DNA of 64,000 nucleotides, taken from the NCBI RefSeq assembly GCF_000024365.1, contig NC_013235.1:1612001-1676000 (forward strand), read 5' to 3'. Positions 40,945-49,804 of the stretch are shown piece after piece. The notes beneath the pieces are model-generated. The model was not told the DNA's origin and searched no databases. It saw only the letters and a program-made list of their open reading frames with translations. A program made the position numbers and the translations under genes. Every line of letters begins with the position of its first letter. Position 1 is the first letter of the stretch. This stretch comes from Nakamurella multipartita DSM 44233 (GTDB taxonomy: Bacteria > Actinomycetota > Actinomycetes > Mycobacteriales > Nakamurellaceae).

Positions 40945-42488
40945 CCGGCGGACCGATCGACCCGTCGGAGCCGGCCGGCCGGGCCGGTGACCCGTTGGGC
41001 TGGGACGCCGACGCCGTCGGCGCGCTCGGGCCCGACGACCTGGCCCTGCACGGCGAGGACGAGGCCGAGATCGCCGCCGCCACCGCGGATCTGGATGACC
41101 AGGCGCCGGACGGGACGACCGCGTTGGTGCCCGACTCGCCGCCGCTGACCCTGGGTTACGTCGAGTCGCTGCTGGACACCCGGCGCAACGAGGTGCAGAT
41201 CTCGCCGACCCTGGACCGGATCAGCCTGCTGCTGGACATGCTCGGCCACCCCGAACGCAGCTACCCGGTGATCATGATCGCCGGCACCAACGGCAAGACC
41301 TCCACCGCCCGGATGATCGACGCGTTGCTGAGCCGGTTCGGGCTGCGCACCGGCCGGTTCACCTCGCCGCACCTGCAGTCGGTCACCGAGCGGATCGCCC
41401 TGGACGGCGAACCGATCTCGGCCGACCGGTACGTGCAGGCCTACAGCGACCTCGCGCCGTTCGTCGAGCTGGTCGACCAGGCGTCGGCGCGCACCGGCGG
41501 GGTCCCGCTGTCCAAGTTCGAGATCCTCACCGCGATGGCCTATGCCGTCTTCGCCGACGCCCCGGTCGACGTGGCCGTGGTCGAGGTCGGGCTCGGCGGC
41601 ACCTGGGACTCGACCAACGTCGCCGATGCCCGGGTCGCGGTGATCACCCCGGTGGGCATCGACCACATCGAGTTCCTCGGGTCCACGCTGCGCGAGATCG
41701 CCACGAACAAGGCCGGCATCGTCAAGCCCGATTCGGTCGCCGTCATCGGCGCGCAGGAACCGGACGCGATGACCGCGATCCTGCGTCGCACCGTCGAGGT
41801 GGACGCCGCGGTGGCCCGGTTCGGCAGCGAGTTCGCCGTGCTGGAGCGATCTTTCGCGGTCGGCGGGCAGCGGTTGACGCTGCAGGGGCTGGGCGGGGTC
41901 TACGAGGACATCTTCCTGCCGCTGTCCGGTGAGCATCAGGCGGCCAACGCCGCCGGCGCCCTGGCCGCGGTCGAGGTGTTCTTCGGCGCCGGGGCCACCC
42001 GGCAGCTCGACCTGGGTCCGGTGCAGGACGGCTTCGCCGCCGCGGCCGCGCCCGGCCGGCTCGAACGCGTCCGCACCTCCCCGACGATCATGGTCGACGC
42101 CGCCCACAACCCGCACGGCGCGGCCGCTCTCGCCGCCGCGCTGGCCGCCGAGTTCTCCTTCACCCGGCTGGTCGGCGTGCTCGCCGTGCTGGGCGACAAG
42201 GACGTGCACGGCATCCTCGAGGCGTTGGCCGACTCGTTCGACGAGGTGGTCGTCACCCGCAATTCCTCACCCCGGTCGATGCCGCCGGCCGAGCTGGCCG
42301 CGCTGGCGGAGGACGTGTTCGGGGACGGCGTGGTGCACGTGGCCGAGCGGATGGACGACGCGATCGCGCTGGCTGTCGAACTGGCCGAGACCGGCGTCGA
42401 GGACACCTCCGGCACCGGGGTGGTGATCACCGGCTCGGTGGTCTCGGCCGGGGACGGGCGGGCCCTGGCCGGTCTGGGGCCGGCGTGA
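40941..42488 (+). CDS. folC: Folylpolyglutamate synthase / dihydrofolate synthase
   Basis: FolC adds glutamate to dihydropteroate and to folates. The product is 515 aa, with an acidic N-terminal extension of about 65 residues before the conserved core [13 protein letters not shown]. The P-loop is [16 protein letters not shown], and [13 protein letters not shown] is the omega-loop region. [11 protein letters not shown] and [19 protein letters not shown] are conserved Mur-ligase-fold blocks, and the C-domain includes [16 protein letters not shown] start with 4-bp overlap on valS, the same order as in mycobacteria. Confidence 0.95.
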   Translation: MTGGPIDPSEPAGRAGDPLGWDADAVGALGPDDLALHGEDEAEIAAATADLDDQAPDGTTALVPDSPPLTLGYVESLLDTRRNEVQISPTLDRISLLLDMLGHPERSYPVIMIAGTNGKTSTARMIDALLSRFGLRTGRFTSPHLQSVTERIALDGEPISADRYVQAYSDLAPFVELVDQASARTGGVPLSKFEILTAMAYAVFADAPVDVAVVEVGLGGTWDSTNVADARVAVITPVGIDHIEFLGSTLREIATNKAGIVKPDSVAVIGAQEPDAMTAILRRTVEVDAAVARFGSEFAVLERSFAVGGQRLTLQGLGGVYEDIFLPLSGEHQAANAAGALAAVEVFFGAGATRQLDLGPVQDGFAAAAAPGRLERVRTSPTIMVDAAHNPHGAAALAAALAAEFSFTRLVGVLAVLGDKDVHGILEALADSFDEVVVTRNSSPRSMPPAELAALAEDVFGDGVVHVAERMDDAIALAVELAETGVEDTSGTGVVITGSVVSAGDGRALAGLGPA

Positions 42489-42913
42489 GCGGCCCGGACA
42501 CCGCGCCGGACGAGCAGGCGCAGGAGTTGGCCCGCCGGCAGGCCGCGATCAACAAGGGGCTGCGCGGGGTGATGTCGGCGACGCTGGTGCTGGAGGCCAT
42601 CGCCGTACTGCTGGCCCTGCCCGTCGCCATCAACGTCGACGGCGGGGTCGGTCCGGCCGGCATCGCCGCGATCTGCCTGCTGGCCGCCGCCCTGATCATG
42701 TGCTGCGTCATCGTCCGGCGGCCCTACGCGGTGGCCGTCATCCTGGGCCTGCAGGCGCTGATGATCGTCGGCTGGTCCATCACGCCGACCCTGGGCGTGA
42801 TGGGCATCGTGTTCGCCGCGGTGTGGGCGCTGATCCTGTGGTTCCGCGCCGAACTCCATCGCCGGCTGGTGGCCGGTACGCTGCCGGTGCCGCCGCAACC
42901 GGGCGGCGCCTGA
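42485..42913 (+). CDS. DUF4233 membrane protein
   Basis: This 142-aa protein has four hydrophobic segments (about residues 28-48, 54-75, 80-98 and 100-118). It matches the actinobacterial DUF4233 family that lies between folC and ndk in mycobacteria and relatives. The function is unknown. It overlaps the folC stop by 4 bp and is 47 bp before ndk. Confidence 0.83.
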   Translation: MSGPDTAPDEQAQELARRQAAINKGLRGVMSATLVLEAIAVLLALPVAINVDGGVGPAGIAAICLLAAALIMCCVIVRRPYAVAVILGLQALMIVGWSITPTLGVMGIVFAAVWALILWFRAELHRRLVAGTLPVPPQPGGA

Positions 42914-42960
42914 CGCAGGTGGCCGAAGCGGCCACCCCACCTGAGGAGACAGCCCCGCCC

Positions 42961-43371
42961 ATGTCCGAACGCACTCTCGTCCTGATCAAGCCCGACGGCG
43001 TCGAGCGGCACCTGGTCGGCGAGATCCTCGCCCGGATCGAGCGCAAGGGCCTGTCCCTGGTCGCCCTGGAACTGCGGACGGTCGAGTTGGCCGTCGCGCA
43101 GGAGCACTATGCCGAGCACGAGGGCAAGGGCTTCTACCAGAGCCTGCTCGACTTCATCACCGGCGGACCGCTGGTCGCCGCCGTCGTTGAGGGTCCCCGT
43201 GCGGTGGCCGCGTTCCGGCAGCTGGCCGGCGGCACCGACCCGGTGGAGAAGGCCGCCACCGGCAGCATCCGCGGCGACTTCGGCCTGGAGACCCAGTTCA
43301 ACCTGGTGCACGGCTCGGACTCGCCGGAGTCGGCCGCTCGGGAGATCGCGCTCTGGTTCCCCGGCCTGTGA
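42961..43371 (+). CDS. ndk: Nucleoside-diphosphate kinase
   Basis: Ndk equalises (d)NTP pools by phosphate transfer through a phosphohistidine. The product is 136 aa, the usual hexameric type. It starts [20 protein letters not shown]; the active-site histidine lies in [14 protein letters not shown], and RGDFGLETQ precedes it. The ATG at 42961 follows GAGGAGACAG; the longer frame upstream is a shadow of the DUF4233 gene. The stop overlaps the GNAT gene start by 4 bp. Confidence 0.96.
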   Translation: MSERTLVLIKPDGVERHLVGEILARIERKGLSLVALELRTVELAVAQEHYAEHEGKGFYQSLLDFITGGPLVAAVVEGPRAVAAFRQLAGGTDPVEKAATGSIRGDFGLETQFNLVHGSDSPESAAREIALWFPGL

Positions 43372-43955
43372 CGGCGGCGCCGCCGGGCGGCGCCTGGAGT
43401 GCTGCCGCGCCCACCATCCGCCGGGTCGGACCAGGGGTCCGGCCGGGCGGGGATGCGGCCAGCGCCCCGATGGCCGCCGACAGCGCCTTCGGTGTCGCCC
43501 TGGTCGGCCTGTGGCACGAGTCGGCGCAGGCCGGCGGGGCCGTCGGCTTCGCCGCCGCGGCGCCTCGGGCGGAGATCGCTCGGGCCGCGGTGCCGCTCGT
43601 GGACAGCCTGCGCCAGGGTCGGGCCCTGGGCGTGGCCGCCGATCAGGCCCGTCGCCTGGTCGGCGCCGCCGTGCTGCGTCCGGGTCAGGGCACCCGGTCG
43701 CGCACCGGCACCCTCGAGCTGCTGATGGTGGAACCGGCCCTGACCGGCTGCGGCCTGGGCAGCCAGTTGCTCGGTGAGCTGCTGACCGCCGCCCGGGACC
43801 GCGGGCTGCAGCGGGTGGATGTCGCGTTCGCGCAGGACGAGCGCGGACAACGGTTCTTCGAGAAGGCCGGATTCACCGTCTGGGGTCGCCGGCCGCACTG
43901 GCAGCAGGGCCCGGACGGGGATCGTGACGAGCTGATCATGGGAGTACAGCTATGA
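43368..43955 (+). CDS. GNAT-family N-acetyltransferase
   Basis: This 195-aa protein carries the acetyl-CoA-binding signature of GNAT enzymes, [24 protein letters not shown] (Q/RxxGxG/A as TGCGLGS), with a C-terminal [17 protein letters not shown]. The N-terminal 45 residues are low complexity. The acceptor is unknown. The GTG overlaps the ndk stop and the stop overlaps the cyclase gene (ATGA), so ndk, GNAT and cyclase form a coupled set. Confidence 0.82.
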   Translation: MTAAPPGGAWSAAAPTIRRVGPGVRPGGDAASAPMAADSAFGVALVGLWHESAQAGGAVGFAAAAPRAEIARAAVPLVDSLRQGRALGVAADQARRLVGAAVLRPGQGTRSRTGTLELLMVEPALTGCGLGSQLLGELLTAARDRGLQRVDVAFAQDERGQRFFEKAGFTVWGRRPHWQQGPDGDRDELIMGVQL

Positions 43956-44668
43956 CCGGGGCCGGCAGGCCGGTCGACCGCGAGGTGGTCGATCTGTCGC
44001 ATCCGATCGTCGAGGGCATGACGACCTACCCGGGCATCCCGGGTCCGACGCTCGGTGCGCATCTGACGTTCGACGAGTCGGCCGCCCACTACGCGGCCGG
44101 GACCGAGTTCTCGATCGGCACCATCAGCATGGCCGCCAACACCGGCACCTACCTGGACACCCCGGCGCACCGCTACCGGGACGGCGACGACCTGTCCCGG
44201 GTGGACCTGGCCCGGATGGTCGACCGGTCCGGTGTCGTGGTTCGGGCTCGCGATCTCGTCGCGGCCGACCGGGCGATCGACGAGGCGCGCCTGCGGTCCG
44301 CGCTGGAGGCGGCCGGCGTGAGCGAGCCGGCCGGCCGGGCCGTGCTGATCGAGACCGGACACAGCGATCGGTGGGGGACCAGCGCGTACTTCACCGACCA
44401 CCCGTACCTGACCGACGACGCGGTCGAGTTCCTGGTCTCGGTCAAGCCCTCCCTGGTCGGCATCGATTCGCTCAACATCGACTCGACCCATACCGGGCGC
44501 CGGCCGGCCCACACCTGGCTGCTGGCGGCGGGGATTCCCGTGGTCGAGCACCTGACCGCGCTGGCCGAACTGCCGGACACCGGATTCCGGTTCACCGCGG
44601 CGCCGCCGGCCGTCGTCGGCATGGGCACGTTCACGGTGCGCGCGTTCGCGGTCCTGACCGCTGACTGA
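43952..44668 (+). CDS. Cyclase family protein with altered metal-binding motif
   Basis: This 238-aa protein resembles the kynurenine formamidase/cyclase superfamily: VVDLSHPIVEGMTTYPGIPG at the N-terminus and SVKPSLVGIDSLNID later. The family's metal motif HxGTHxDxPxH reads NTGTYLDTPAH here, so two of the expected histidines are Asn63 and Tyr67, while Asp69 and His73 remain. Substrate and activity are uncertain. The ATG at 43952 overlaps the GNAT stop. Its stop codon lies in the first unit of a 15-bp tandem repeat. Confidence 0.8.
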   Translation: MTGAGRPVDREVVDLSHPIVEGMTTYPGIPGPTLGAHLTFDESAAHYAAGTEFSIGTISMAANTGTYLDTPAHRYRDGDDLSRVDLARMVDRSGVVVRARDLVAADRAIDEARLRSALEAAGVSEPAGRAVLIETGHSDRWGTSAYFTDHPYLTDDAVEFLVSVKPSLVGIDSLNIDSTHTGRRPAHTWLLAAGIPVVEHLTALAELPDTGFRFTAAPPAVVGMGTFTVRAFAVLTAD

Positions 44669-44715
44669 TTGACCGCTGATTGATTGACCGCTGACTGATT
44701 GCCCGCCGGCTGATT
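44656..44715. repeat. 15-bp tandem repeat spanning the cyclase stop codon
   Basis: Three near-identical units GACCGCTGACTGATT (44656-44670, 44671-44685, 44686-44700; one T/C change) and a diverged fourth (44701-44715). Each unit carries a TGA; the first provides the real stop. It looks like slippage-generated duplication. Confidence 0.85.
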
Positions 44716-44725
44716 CGCCGGCCGG

Positions 44726-45016
44726 CTAGCGGTGCTGGCCCTGGCGCCCGGTGGCCAGGAAGGCCCAGCCGACGGCGGCGGTGCCCAGCAGCAGCAGGCC
44801 CAGGCCCAGCACGACCGGCCAGACGATGTCCAGACCGGTGCTGGCCAGGACCATGGCGGTCGGCGGGGCGGCCGGATCTCCCGTCGGCTGGTCGCTGATC
44901 GGGGTCCACACGGTGGCCGCGGCGGCCGTTCCGGCGGTCAGCACGCTCACCCCGAGCATCGACACCAGGAACATGCCGACGGCCAACCACCGTCGCAGGG
45001 TCCTGGTCGAGGTCAT
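44726..45016 (-). CDS. Small LASTG-motif cell-wall-anchored protein
   Basis: This 96-aa secreted protein has a signal peptide (RTLRRW, hydrophobic core, likely cleavage near TAAAA-T at residues 30-35) and a very short mature segment of about 22 residues (TVWTPISDQPTGDP...). A sorting signal follows: LASTG (residues 57-61), a hydrophobic helix and the basic tail RQGQHR. LAxTG is the motif of class E sortases in high-GC actinobacteria. With so short an exposed part it may be a small surface peptide or spacer. No sortase gene is in the window. The ATG at 45016 was chosen because the signal peptide starts there. Confidence 0.7.
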   Translation of the reverse strand: MTSTRTLRRWLAVGMFLVSMLGVSVLTAGTAAAATVWTPISDQPTGDPAAPPTAMVLASTGLDIVWPVVLGLGLLLLGTAAVGWAFLATGRQGQHR

Positions 45017-45548
45017 CGGTGGTTCCGTTCTGTGTCGGTGGTCCGCGCGCCGGACCGGGTTCCGTCCGGCATTCTCGGGCCCGACCACAACGGGCCCAAG
45101 AACAAGACGTGTGAAGTGCTGGTGTGGTTGCCTGCCCCCGGTCGTGCGTTCGTCCGGACCTGGGCGCGTCGCCGGCCGGGGAACACAACTTCCCAGTGTA
45201 GAAAGCATCGCCCTGGACGACCGGCACGCCGCGCCGGACGACCGGCGCCGGCCCGCGGCCGGGCCACCTGAGGGCCCCGACCGGTCGGCTGTGGGATACT
45301 CGTCCTCGGAGCAGCGCTGGTAGCGACCGGCGATGCCCCCGGGTGGACGACGTCAATGCCCTTCCGCACCGTTCGGTGACCTGCGCAGATGCGCAGCCGT
45401 CACCGCCCGCGGTCCGCGGTCCGGGCGGTCGTCGATCGCCCGACCACCAGACTTCCCGAGGGCCCGACGGGCCCCGGCATTGACCCGCAGGACCCCTGTG
45501 CGGACGCGTTCGCTGCGCGCCCGGGGGTCCGTGAGAGGAACCGTCGCG
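45017..45548. other. Divergent intergenic region upstream of rne
   Basis: This 532-bp stretch has no credible gene. It contains several hairpins. The closest to rne pairs GGACCCC (45490-45496) with GGGGTCC (45524-45530) directly before the GAGAGG ribosome-binding site at 45533-45538, and encloses a smaller GC-rich hairpin. A GATACT at 45295-45300 could be a -10 for rne, but no -35 is evident. The left part must hold the promoter of the LASTG protein. Confidence 0.45.
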
Positions 45549-48500
45549 ATGACGTACACCCTGGAAACCGCCCTGGCCGACCTGCCCACCAAGCCGCGGG
45601 TCCACGAACTGTCCAAGCGGGTGGGCACCACCAGCAAGGAAATGCTCGCCGTACTGGCCGAGCGGGGCCTGACCATCGGCAGCGCCTCGGCCTCGGTCCC
45701 GCGCGAGGTCGCCATTGCGGTGATCGAGCAGTACCTGGGCGGACCCGCCGTGGCCCCGGCCGAGGTGCCCGCCGCGGAACCGCCCGTACCCGCCGAGCCG
45801 GCGGCCCCGGACGAGCCGACCGCGGCCACCCCGGCGCCGGCCCCGGTCACCGACCCGTTCAACCCGTTGTTCCTGCCGCCCGAGGTCACCGTGTTGCCGG
45901 GCCAGCCCGACGTGGACGTGGACACCGGCCCGGACGAGACCCCGGTCCCGGAGCCGAGCGGCAAGCGCCCCCGGCGCCGGCGGGGCCGGTCCTCCGGCCG
46001 CCGTGACCACGCCGCGCCCGAGGGCCTCGACGAAGCCCTGGAGCCGGCCACCACGGAACGGCCGTCCCCGGAACCGGACGAGGCCGGCACCGAGCGGGAC
46101 ACCGACCAGGCCAGCGACGAGTCCGCCGCCGACGGTCCGGACGAGTCCGCCGACGAGACCGACGAGCTGGGTGGGGACGGCGCCGGTCGCCGTCGCCGGC
46201 GGCGCGGTCGGCGCGGACGGGGCCGGGTCACCGACGCCGACGACCAGAGCGACGAGCCGGACACCGACCAGGACCAGGGCGCCGGCGGCGACGAGGCCGA
46301 GCCGGTCGCCGAAGGCGAGTCCGAGGACACCGAGAGCGAGCCGGCCGACGCGGGCGACGCCGACGAGGAGAGCTCGTCGGGCGGTACCCGGCGCCGCCGG
46401 CGCCGCCGGCGGCGGGCGACCGGGGACGACGCGCCCCCGCGCGAGGACGATCCCGACAACACCGTCGTGCACGTCCGCGAGCCCCGCGGTTCGGCCCCGT
46501 CCTCGTCGTCCAACGAGGTGCAGGGAGTCCGCGGCTCGACCCGGCTGGAGGCCAAGCGGCAGCGTCGGCGCGACTCGCGCGACTCGTCGCGGCGCCGCCC
46601 GCAGATCCTGACCGAGGCCGAGTTCCTGGCCCGGCGCGAATCCGTCGACCGGGTGATGGCGGTGCGCCAGCGCGGTGAGCTGGCGCAGGTCGCCCTGCTC
46701 GAGGACGGCATCCTGGTCGAGCACTTCGTCTCGCAGACCGGGGCCGACTCGCTGATCGGCAGCGTCTTCCTGGGCAAGGTGCAAAACGTGCTGCCCTCGA
46801 TGGAGGCGGCGTTCGTTGACATCGGGCGCGGCCGCAACGCGGTCATCTACGCCGGTGAGGTCAACTGGGACGCCGCCGGGCTCGGCGGCAAGGCCCGGCG
46901 CATCGAGTCGGCCCTGTCCAGCGGCGACACGATCCTGGCCCAGGTCTCCAAGGACCCGGTCGGACACAAGGGTGCCCGGCTGACCACCCAGATCTCGCTG
47001 CCCGGCCGCTTCCTGGTCTACGTGCCCGGGGGCGGTGCCACCGGGATCTCCCGCAAGCTGCCGGACACCGAACGCAAGCGCCTCAAGGCGATCCTGGACC
47101 GGATCGTGCCCGAGGACGCCGGAGTGATCATCCGGACCGCCGCCGAAGGGGTCTCCGAGGAGGAGCTGGCCCGTGACGTCGAGCGGCTCAAGGCGCAGTG
47201 GGAGGAGATCTCCCGCCGGGCGCAGGCCAAGGGCAGCGCCCCGACGCTGCTCTACGCCGAGCCGGGCACCCTGATCAAGGTCGTCCGCGACCTGTTCAAC
47301 TCCGACATCAACCGCCTGGTGGTCGACGGCGACGCCGGCAACGACACCGTCTGGGGACCCGTCTCCGACTACGTCAACGCGGTCGCGCCCGAGCTGGCCG
47401 ACCGGCTCGTCCGGTGGGACCACGACGGCCAGGACGTCTTCGCCAACTACCGGATCGACGAGCAGATCGCCAAGGCCCTGGAACGCAAGGTCCACCTGCC
47501 CTCCGGCGGGTCGCTGGTCATCGACCGGACCGAGGCGATGACCGTCGTCGACGTCAACACCGGCAAGTACACCGGCTCGGGCGGCAACCTCGAGGAGACG
47601 GTCACCAAGAACAACCTGGAGGCGGCCGAGGAGATCGTGCGGCAGCTTCGCCTGCGCGACATCGGCGGCATCATCGTCGTCGACTTCATCGACATGGTGC
47701 TGGAGTCCAACCGCGAGCTGGTCATGCGGCGGCTGACCGAGGCGCTGGGCCGGGACCGCACCCGTCACCAGGTCGCCGAGGTCACTTCGCTGGGCCTGGT
47801 GCAGATGACCCGCAAGCGCATGGGCACCGGGTTGGTCGAGGCGTTCTCCGAGCCCTGCCCGCACTGTGGCGGGCGCGGCATCGTGCTGCACGAGATGCCG
47901 TTGGCCACCGCCGGCCAGGAGAGCGCACCCGCCCCGGCCCGGGGCAAGGGACGCCGGCGCGGCCGCGACGGCGGCAAGCCGGCGCCGGTCGAGGAAATCG
48001 TCATCCCGCGGGTCGAGCTGGCCGCCGGCCGTCGCCCGGATCCGCGTGGGCCCAAGCCGCCGCCGTCGGTGTTCGGCGCCCACGACTCCCATGACCCCCG
48101 TGACGCCGACACCGGCGAGCACGACGAGCAGCCGATCGAGTCGTCCGGCCGCCGCGACGACCGCGAGGCCGATCTGGTGATGGCCGTGGCGGACGCCGCC
48201 GCGATCGCCGCCGAGGCCGCCGACGAAGCGGGCGAGCCGGTGGCGACCGGCGAGCCGGCGGCCGGCGGGGTCGACGACTCGGTCCCGGACGCCCCGACCT
48301 CTCCGGAATCTGCGGAACCGGTGGCATCCGGGTCACCGGCCGAGGCCGGCGACGTCGTGATGACCACGGCACCGGCGGCCGAGGCCCCGGCATCGGCGGC
48401 CGAGCCCGTCCGTGAACCGGTGGCCGCGCCCGAACCCGTCCCGGCCCCGCCGGCGGCGGCCGAGCCGCCCCGGTCGGCACCCCGGCGACGGCGGGCCGCG

Positions 48501-48791
48501 GGCCGCCCGGCCGGCGCCCCGTCCACCACGGCGGCCGCGGTGGACATCGTGGTCAGCCCGGTGGCGGAGGCGGCCGGCAATGGTCACGCCGCCGCGACCG
48601 AGCAGGAGCCGCGCACCGGCGGGTACCTGGTCGAGGATGCTCCGGTGCGCACCACGCGCCGGGCGGCGTCCCGTCCGGCCGGTCCGTCGGCCCCGATCGA
48701 CGGGGTGCCCGACGGGGAGATCGATGGCGAGATCTCCGGGGACCCGGACGGGGGAGACGTGATGGCGCAGACCGCCGGCGCCCAACCCTGA
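45549..48791 (+). CDS. rne: Ribonuclease E/G with IF2-like N-terminal domain
   Basis: RNase E is the central endoribonuclease of mRNA decay and rRNA processing. The 1080-aa protein opens with an IF2-N-like helical domain (VHELSKRVGTTSKEMLAVLAERG, residues 14-37). A long acidic and Arg-rich disordered region follows to about residue 350. The catalytic core comes next: S1 domain (SLIGSVFLGKVQNVLPSMEA), RNase-H-like and DNase-I-like domains, with catalytic Asp in VVDVNTGKYTGSGG and in IIVVDFIDM. The Zn-link CPHCGG lies in SEPCPHCGGRGIV. A 300-residue Ala/Pro/Glu-rich C-terminal tail ends it. rplU, rpmA and obgE follow, as in other actinobacteria. Confidence 0.95.
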   Translation: MTYTLETALADLPTKPRVHELSKRVGTTSKEMLAVLAERGLTIGSASASVPREVAIAVIEQYLGGPAVAPAEVPAAEPPVPAEPAAPDEPTAATPAPAPVTDPFNPLFLPPEVTVLPGQPDVDVDTGPDETPVPEPSGKRPRRRRGRSSGRRDHAAPEGLDEALEPATTERPSPEPDEAGTERDTDQASDESAADGPDESADETDELGGDGAGRRRRRRGRRGRGRVTDADDQSDEPDTDQDQGAGGDEAEPVAEGESEDTESEPADAGDADEESSSGGTRRRRRRRRRATGDDAPPREDDPDNTVVHVREPRGSAPSSSSNEVQGVRGSTRLEAKRQRRRDSRDSSRRRPQILTEAEFLARRESVDRVMAVRQRGELAQVALLEDGILVEHFVSQTGADSLIGSVFLGKVQNVLPSMEAAFVDIGRGRNAVIYAGEVNWDAAGLGGKARRIESALSSGDTILAQVSKDPVGHKGARLTTQISLPGRFLVYVPGGGATGISRKLPDTERKRLKAILDRIVPEDAGVIIRTAAEGVSEEELARDVERLKAQWEEISRRAQAKGSAPTLLYAEPGTLIKVVRDLFNSDINRLVVDGDAGNDTVWGPVSDYVNAVAPELADRLVRWDHDGQDVFANYRIDEQIAKALERKVHLPSGGSLVIDRTEAMTVVDVNTGKYTGSGGNLEETVTKNNLEAAEEIVRQLRLRDIGGIIVVDFIDMVLESNRELVMRRLTEALGRDRTRHQVAEVTSLGLVQMTRKRMGTGLVEAFSEPCPHCGGRGIVLHEMPLATAGQESAPAPARGKGRRRGRDGGKPAPVEEIVIPRVELAAGRRPDPRGPKPPPSVFGAHDSHDPRDADTGEHDEQPIESSGRRDDREADLVMAVADAAAIAAEAADEAGEPVATGEPAAGGVDDSVPDAPTSPESAEPVASGSPAEAGDVVMTTAPAAEAPASAAEPVREPVAAPEPVPAPPAAAEPPRSAPRRRRAAGRPAGAPSTTAAAVDIVVSPVAEAAGNGHAAATEQEPRTGGYLVEDAPVRTTRRAASRPAGPSAPIDGVPDGEIDGEISGDPDGGDVMAQTAGAQP

Positions 48792-48812
48792 CGGTCCCGC
48801 GACCCGGCCGGT

Positions 48813-48841
48813 TTGCCCCGGCCGGGCGGGCCGCGTACTCT
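48813..48841 (+). promoter_or_regulatory. Candidate promoter for rplU-rpmA
   Basis: TTGCCC (48813-48818) and TACTCT (48836-48841) are 17 bp apart, with a predicted start near 48848, about 210 nt before the rplU ATG. Confidence 0.55.
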
Positions 48842-48850
48842 GGGCTGTCG

Positions 48851-48913
48851 GCACGCTGCGCTGCAGCGTGCTTTCGTACTGCCCTGGTTGACCCGCTGAG
48901 CACGGGTCGGCAG
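48851..48913 (+). promoter_or_regulatory. Structured 5' leader of rplU
   Basis: Two adjacent hairpins begin at the predicted transcript start. The first is GCACGCTGC-GCT-GCAGCGTGC (48851-48871), a perfect 9-bp stem followed by TTT. The second runs CTGCC...GACCCG / CGGGTC-GGCAG (48879-48913). The long leader and its structure suggest ribosomal-protein-type leader regulation, but no known motif was matched. The short T-run after hairpin one could also allow attenuation. Confidence 0.45.
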
Positions 48914-49059
48914 AACCTTGTGTTCGCGGGGCGTGCCTCGGAGGTGCCACCGTCTCTCGCCGAGCGAGGGGTGGCCGGTGCGCCGGGGACACACCAGCAG
49001 GACGGGACCGCTCGACCCACCACTGACATGGCACGACAAGAGGCAGGAAGGCGCGTCTG

Positions 49060-49371
49060 ATGTACGCGATCGTCAAGACCGGCGGCAAGCAGTACAAGGT
49101 CGCTGAGGGCGACGTCATCGAGGTCGAGAAGCTCAAGGGCGACCCGGGCGCTGCGGTGACCCTGCCGGCCGTTTTGGTGGTCGATGGCCCGTCCATCACC
49201 ACCGCCGTCGAGAAGCTGGCCGATGTGACGGTGTCCGGTGAGGTCGTCGCCCACACCAAGGGGCCGAAGATCGTCATCCACAAGTTCAAGAACAAGACCG
49301 GTTACCACAAGCGGCAGGGCCATCGTCAGCCGCTGACCAAGGTCCGCGTCACCGGCATCTCCGTCGGCTGA
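49060..49371 (+). CDS. rplU: 50S ribosomal protein L21
   Basis: L21 is a 23S rRNA-binding protein of the large subunit. The product is 103 aa, starting [40 protein letters not shown] and the terminal [13 protein letters not shown] are signature segments. The ATG has an AGGAAGG ribosome-binding site. It is followed by rpmA after 47 bp. Confidence 0.97.
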   Translation: MYAIVKTGGKQYKVAEGDVIEVEKLKGDPGAAVTLPAVLVVDGPSITTAVEKLADVTVSGEVVAHTKGPKIVIHKFKNKTGYHKRQGHRQPLTKVRVTGISVG

Positions 49372-49418
49372 GCCGACACTTCTCGATCCAGCTAGAAGCC
49401 AGGTAGAAAGAGGCCGTC

Positions 49419-49703
49419 ATGGCACATAAGAAGGGCGCGTCCAGCTCCCGCAACGGTCGTGACTCCAACGCCCAGCGGCTCGGGGTCAAGCGGTTCGGCG
49501 GGCAGTCGGTGAACGCGGGCGAGATCATCATCCGGCAGCGCGGCACCAAGTTCCACCCCGGTGAGGGCGTGGGTCGCGGCCGCGACGACACCCTGTTCGC
49601 GCTGGTCGCGGGCGAGGTGGCGTTCGGCGTCAAGCGCGGTCGCAAGACCGTCAACATCGTCTCCCCGGAGCCGGCCGCCGTTCCGGAGCCGGCCGCCGTC
49701 TGA
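49419..49703 (+). CDS. rpmA: 50S ribosomal protein L27
   Basis: L27 has an N-terminal tail that reaches the peptidyl-transferase centre. The product is 94 aa and starts directly with [20 protein letters not shown], so it lacks the cleavable extension seen in Firmicutes. The core includes [19 protein letters not shown] and [27 protein letters not shown] tail is slightly longer than usual. The ribosome-binding site is AGAAAGAGG. Confidence 0.97.
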   Translation: MAHKKGASSSRNGRDSNAQRLGVKRFGGQSVNAGEIIIRQRGTKFHPGEGVGRGRDDTLFALVAGEVAFGVKRGRKTVNIVSPEPAAVPEPAAV

Positions 49704-49725
49704 CGCTTTTTGCAATGACCTCGAC

Positions 49726-49758
49726 AGGGGCGGCCCGTATCGACGGGACCGCCCCTTT
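49726..49758 (+). terminator. Probable terminator/attenuator between rpmA and obgE
   Basis: GGGGCGG (49727-49733) pairs with CCGCCCC (49749-49755), with a 15-nt loop that can itself pair (CCCGT/ACGGG), followed by TTT. It would reduce readthrough from the ribosomal genes into obgE, which follows 47 bp later. Confidence 0.6.
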
Positions 49759-49804
49759 CGTGGTTTCCGCACTTCCTGCTCGCGCCCCCTGAAAGGAGGC
49801 GACC

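Noticed and set aside
44631-48122. A 1163-codon open frame on the minus strand opposite rne
   Set aside because: Its translation is low-complexity Gly/Arg/Val/Asp-rich and mirrors rne codon structure; high-GC DNA gives long antisense frames. rne on the plus strand has recognisable domains.
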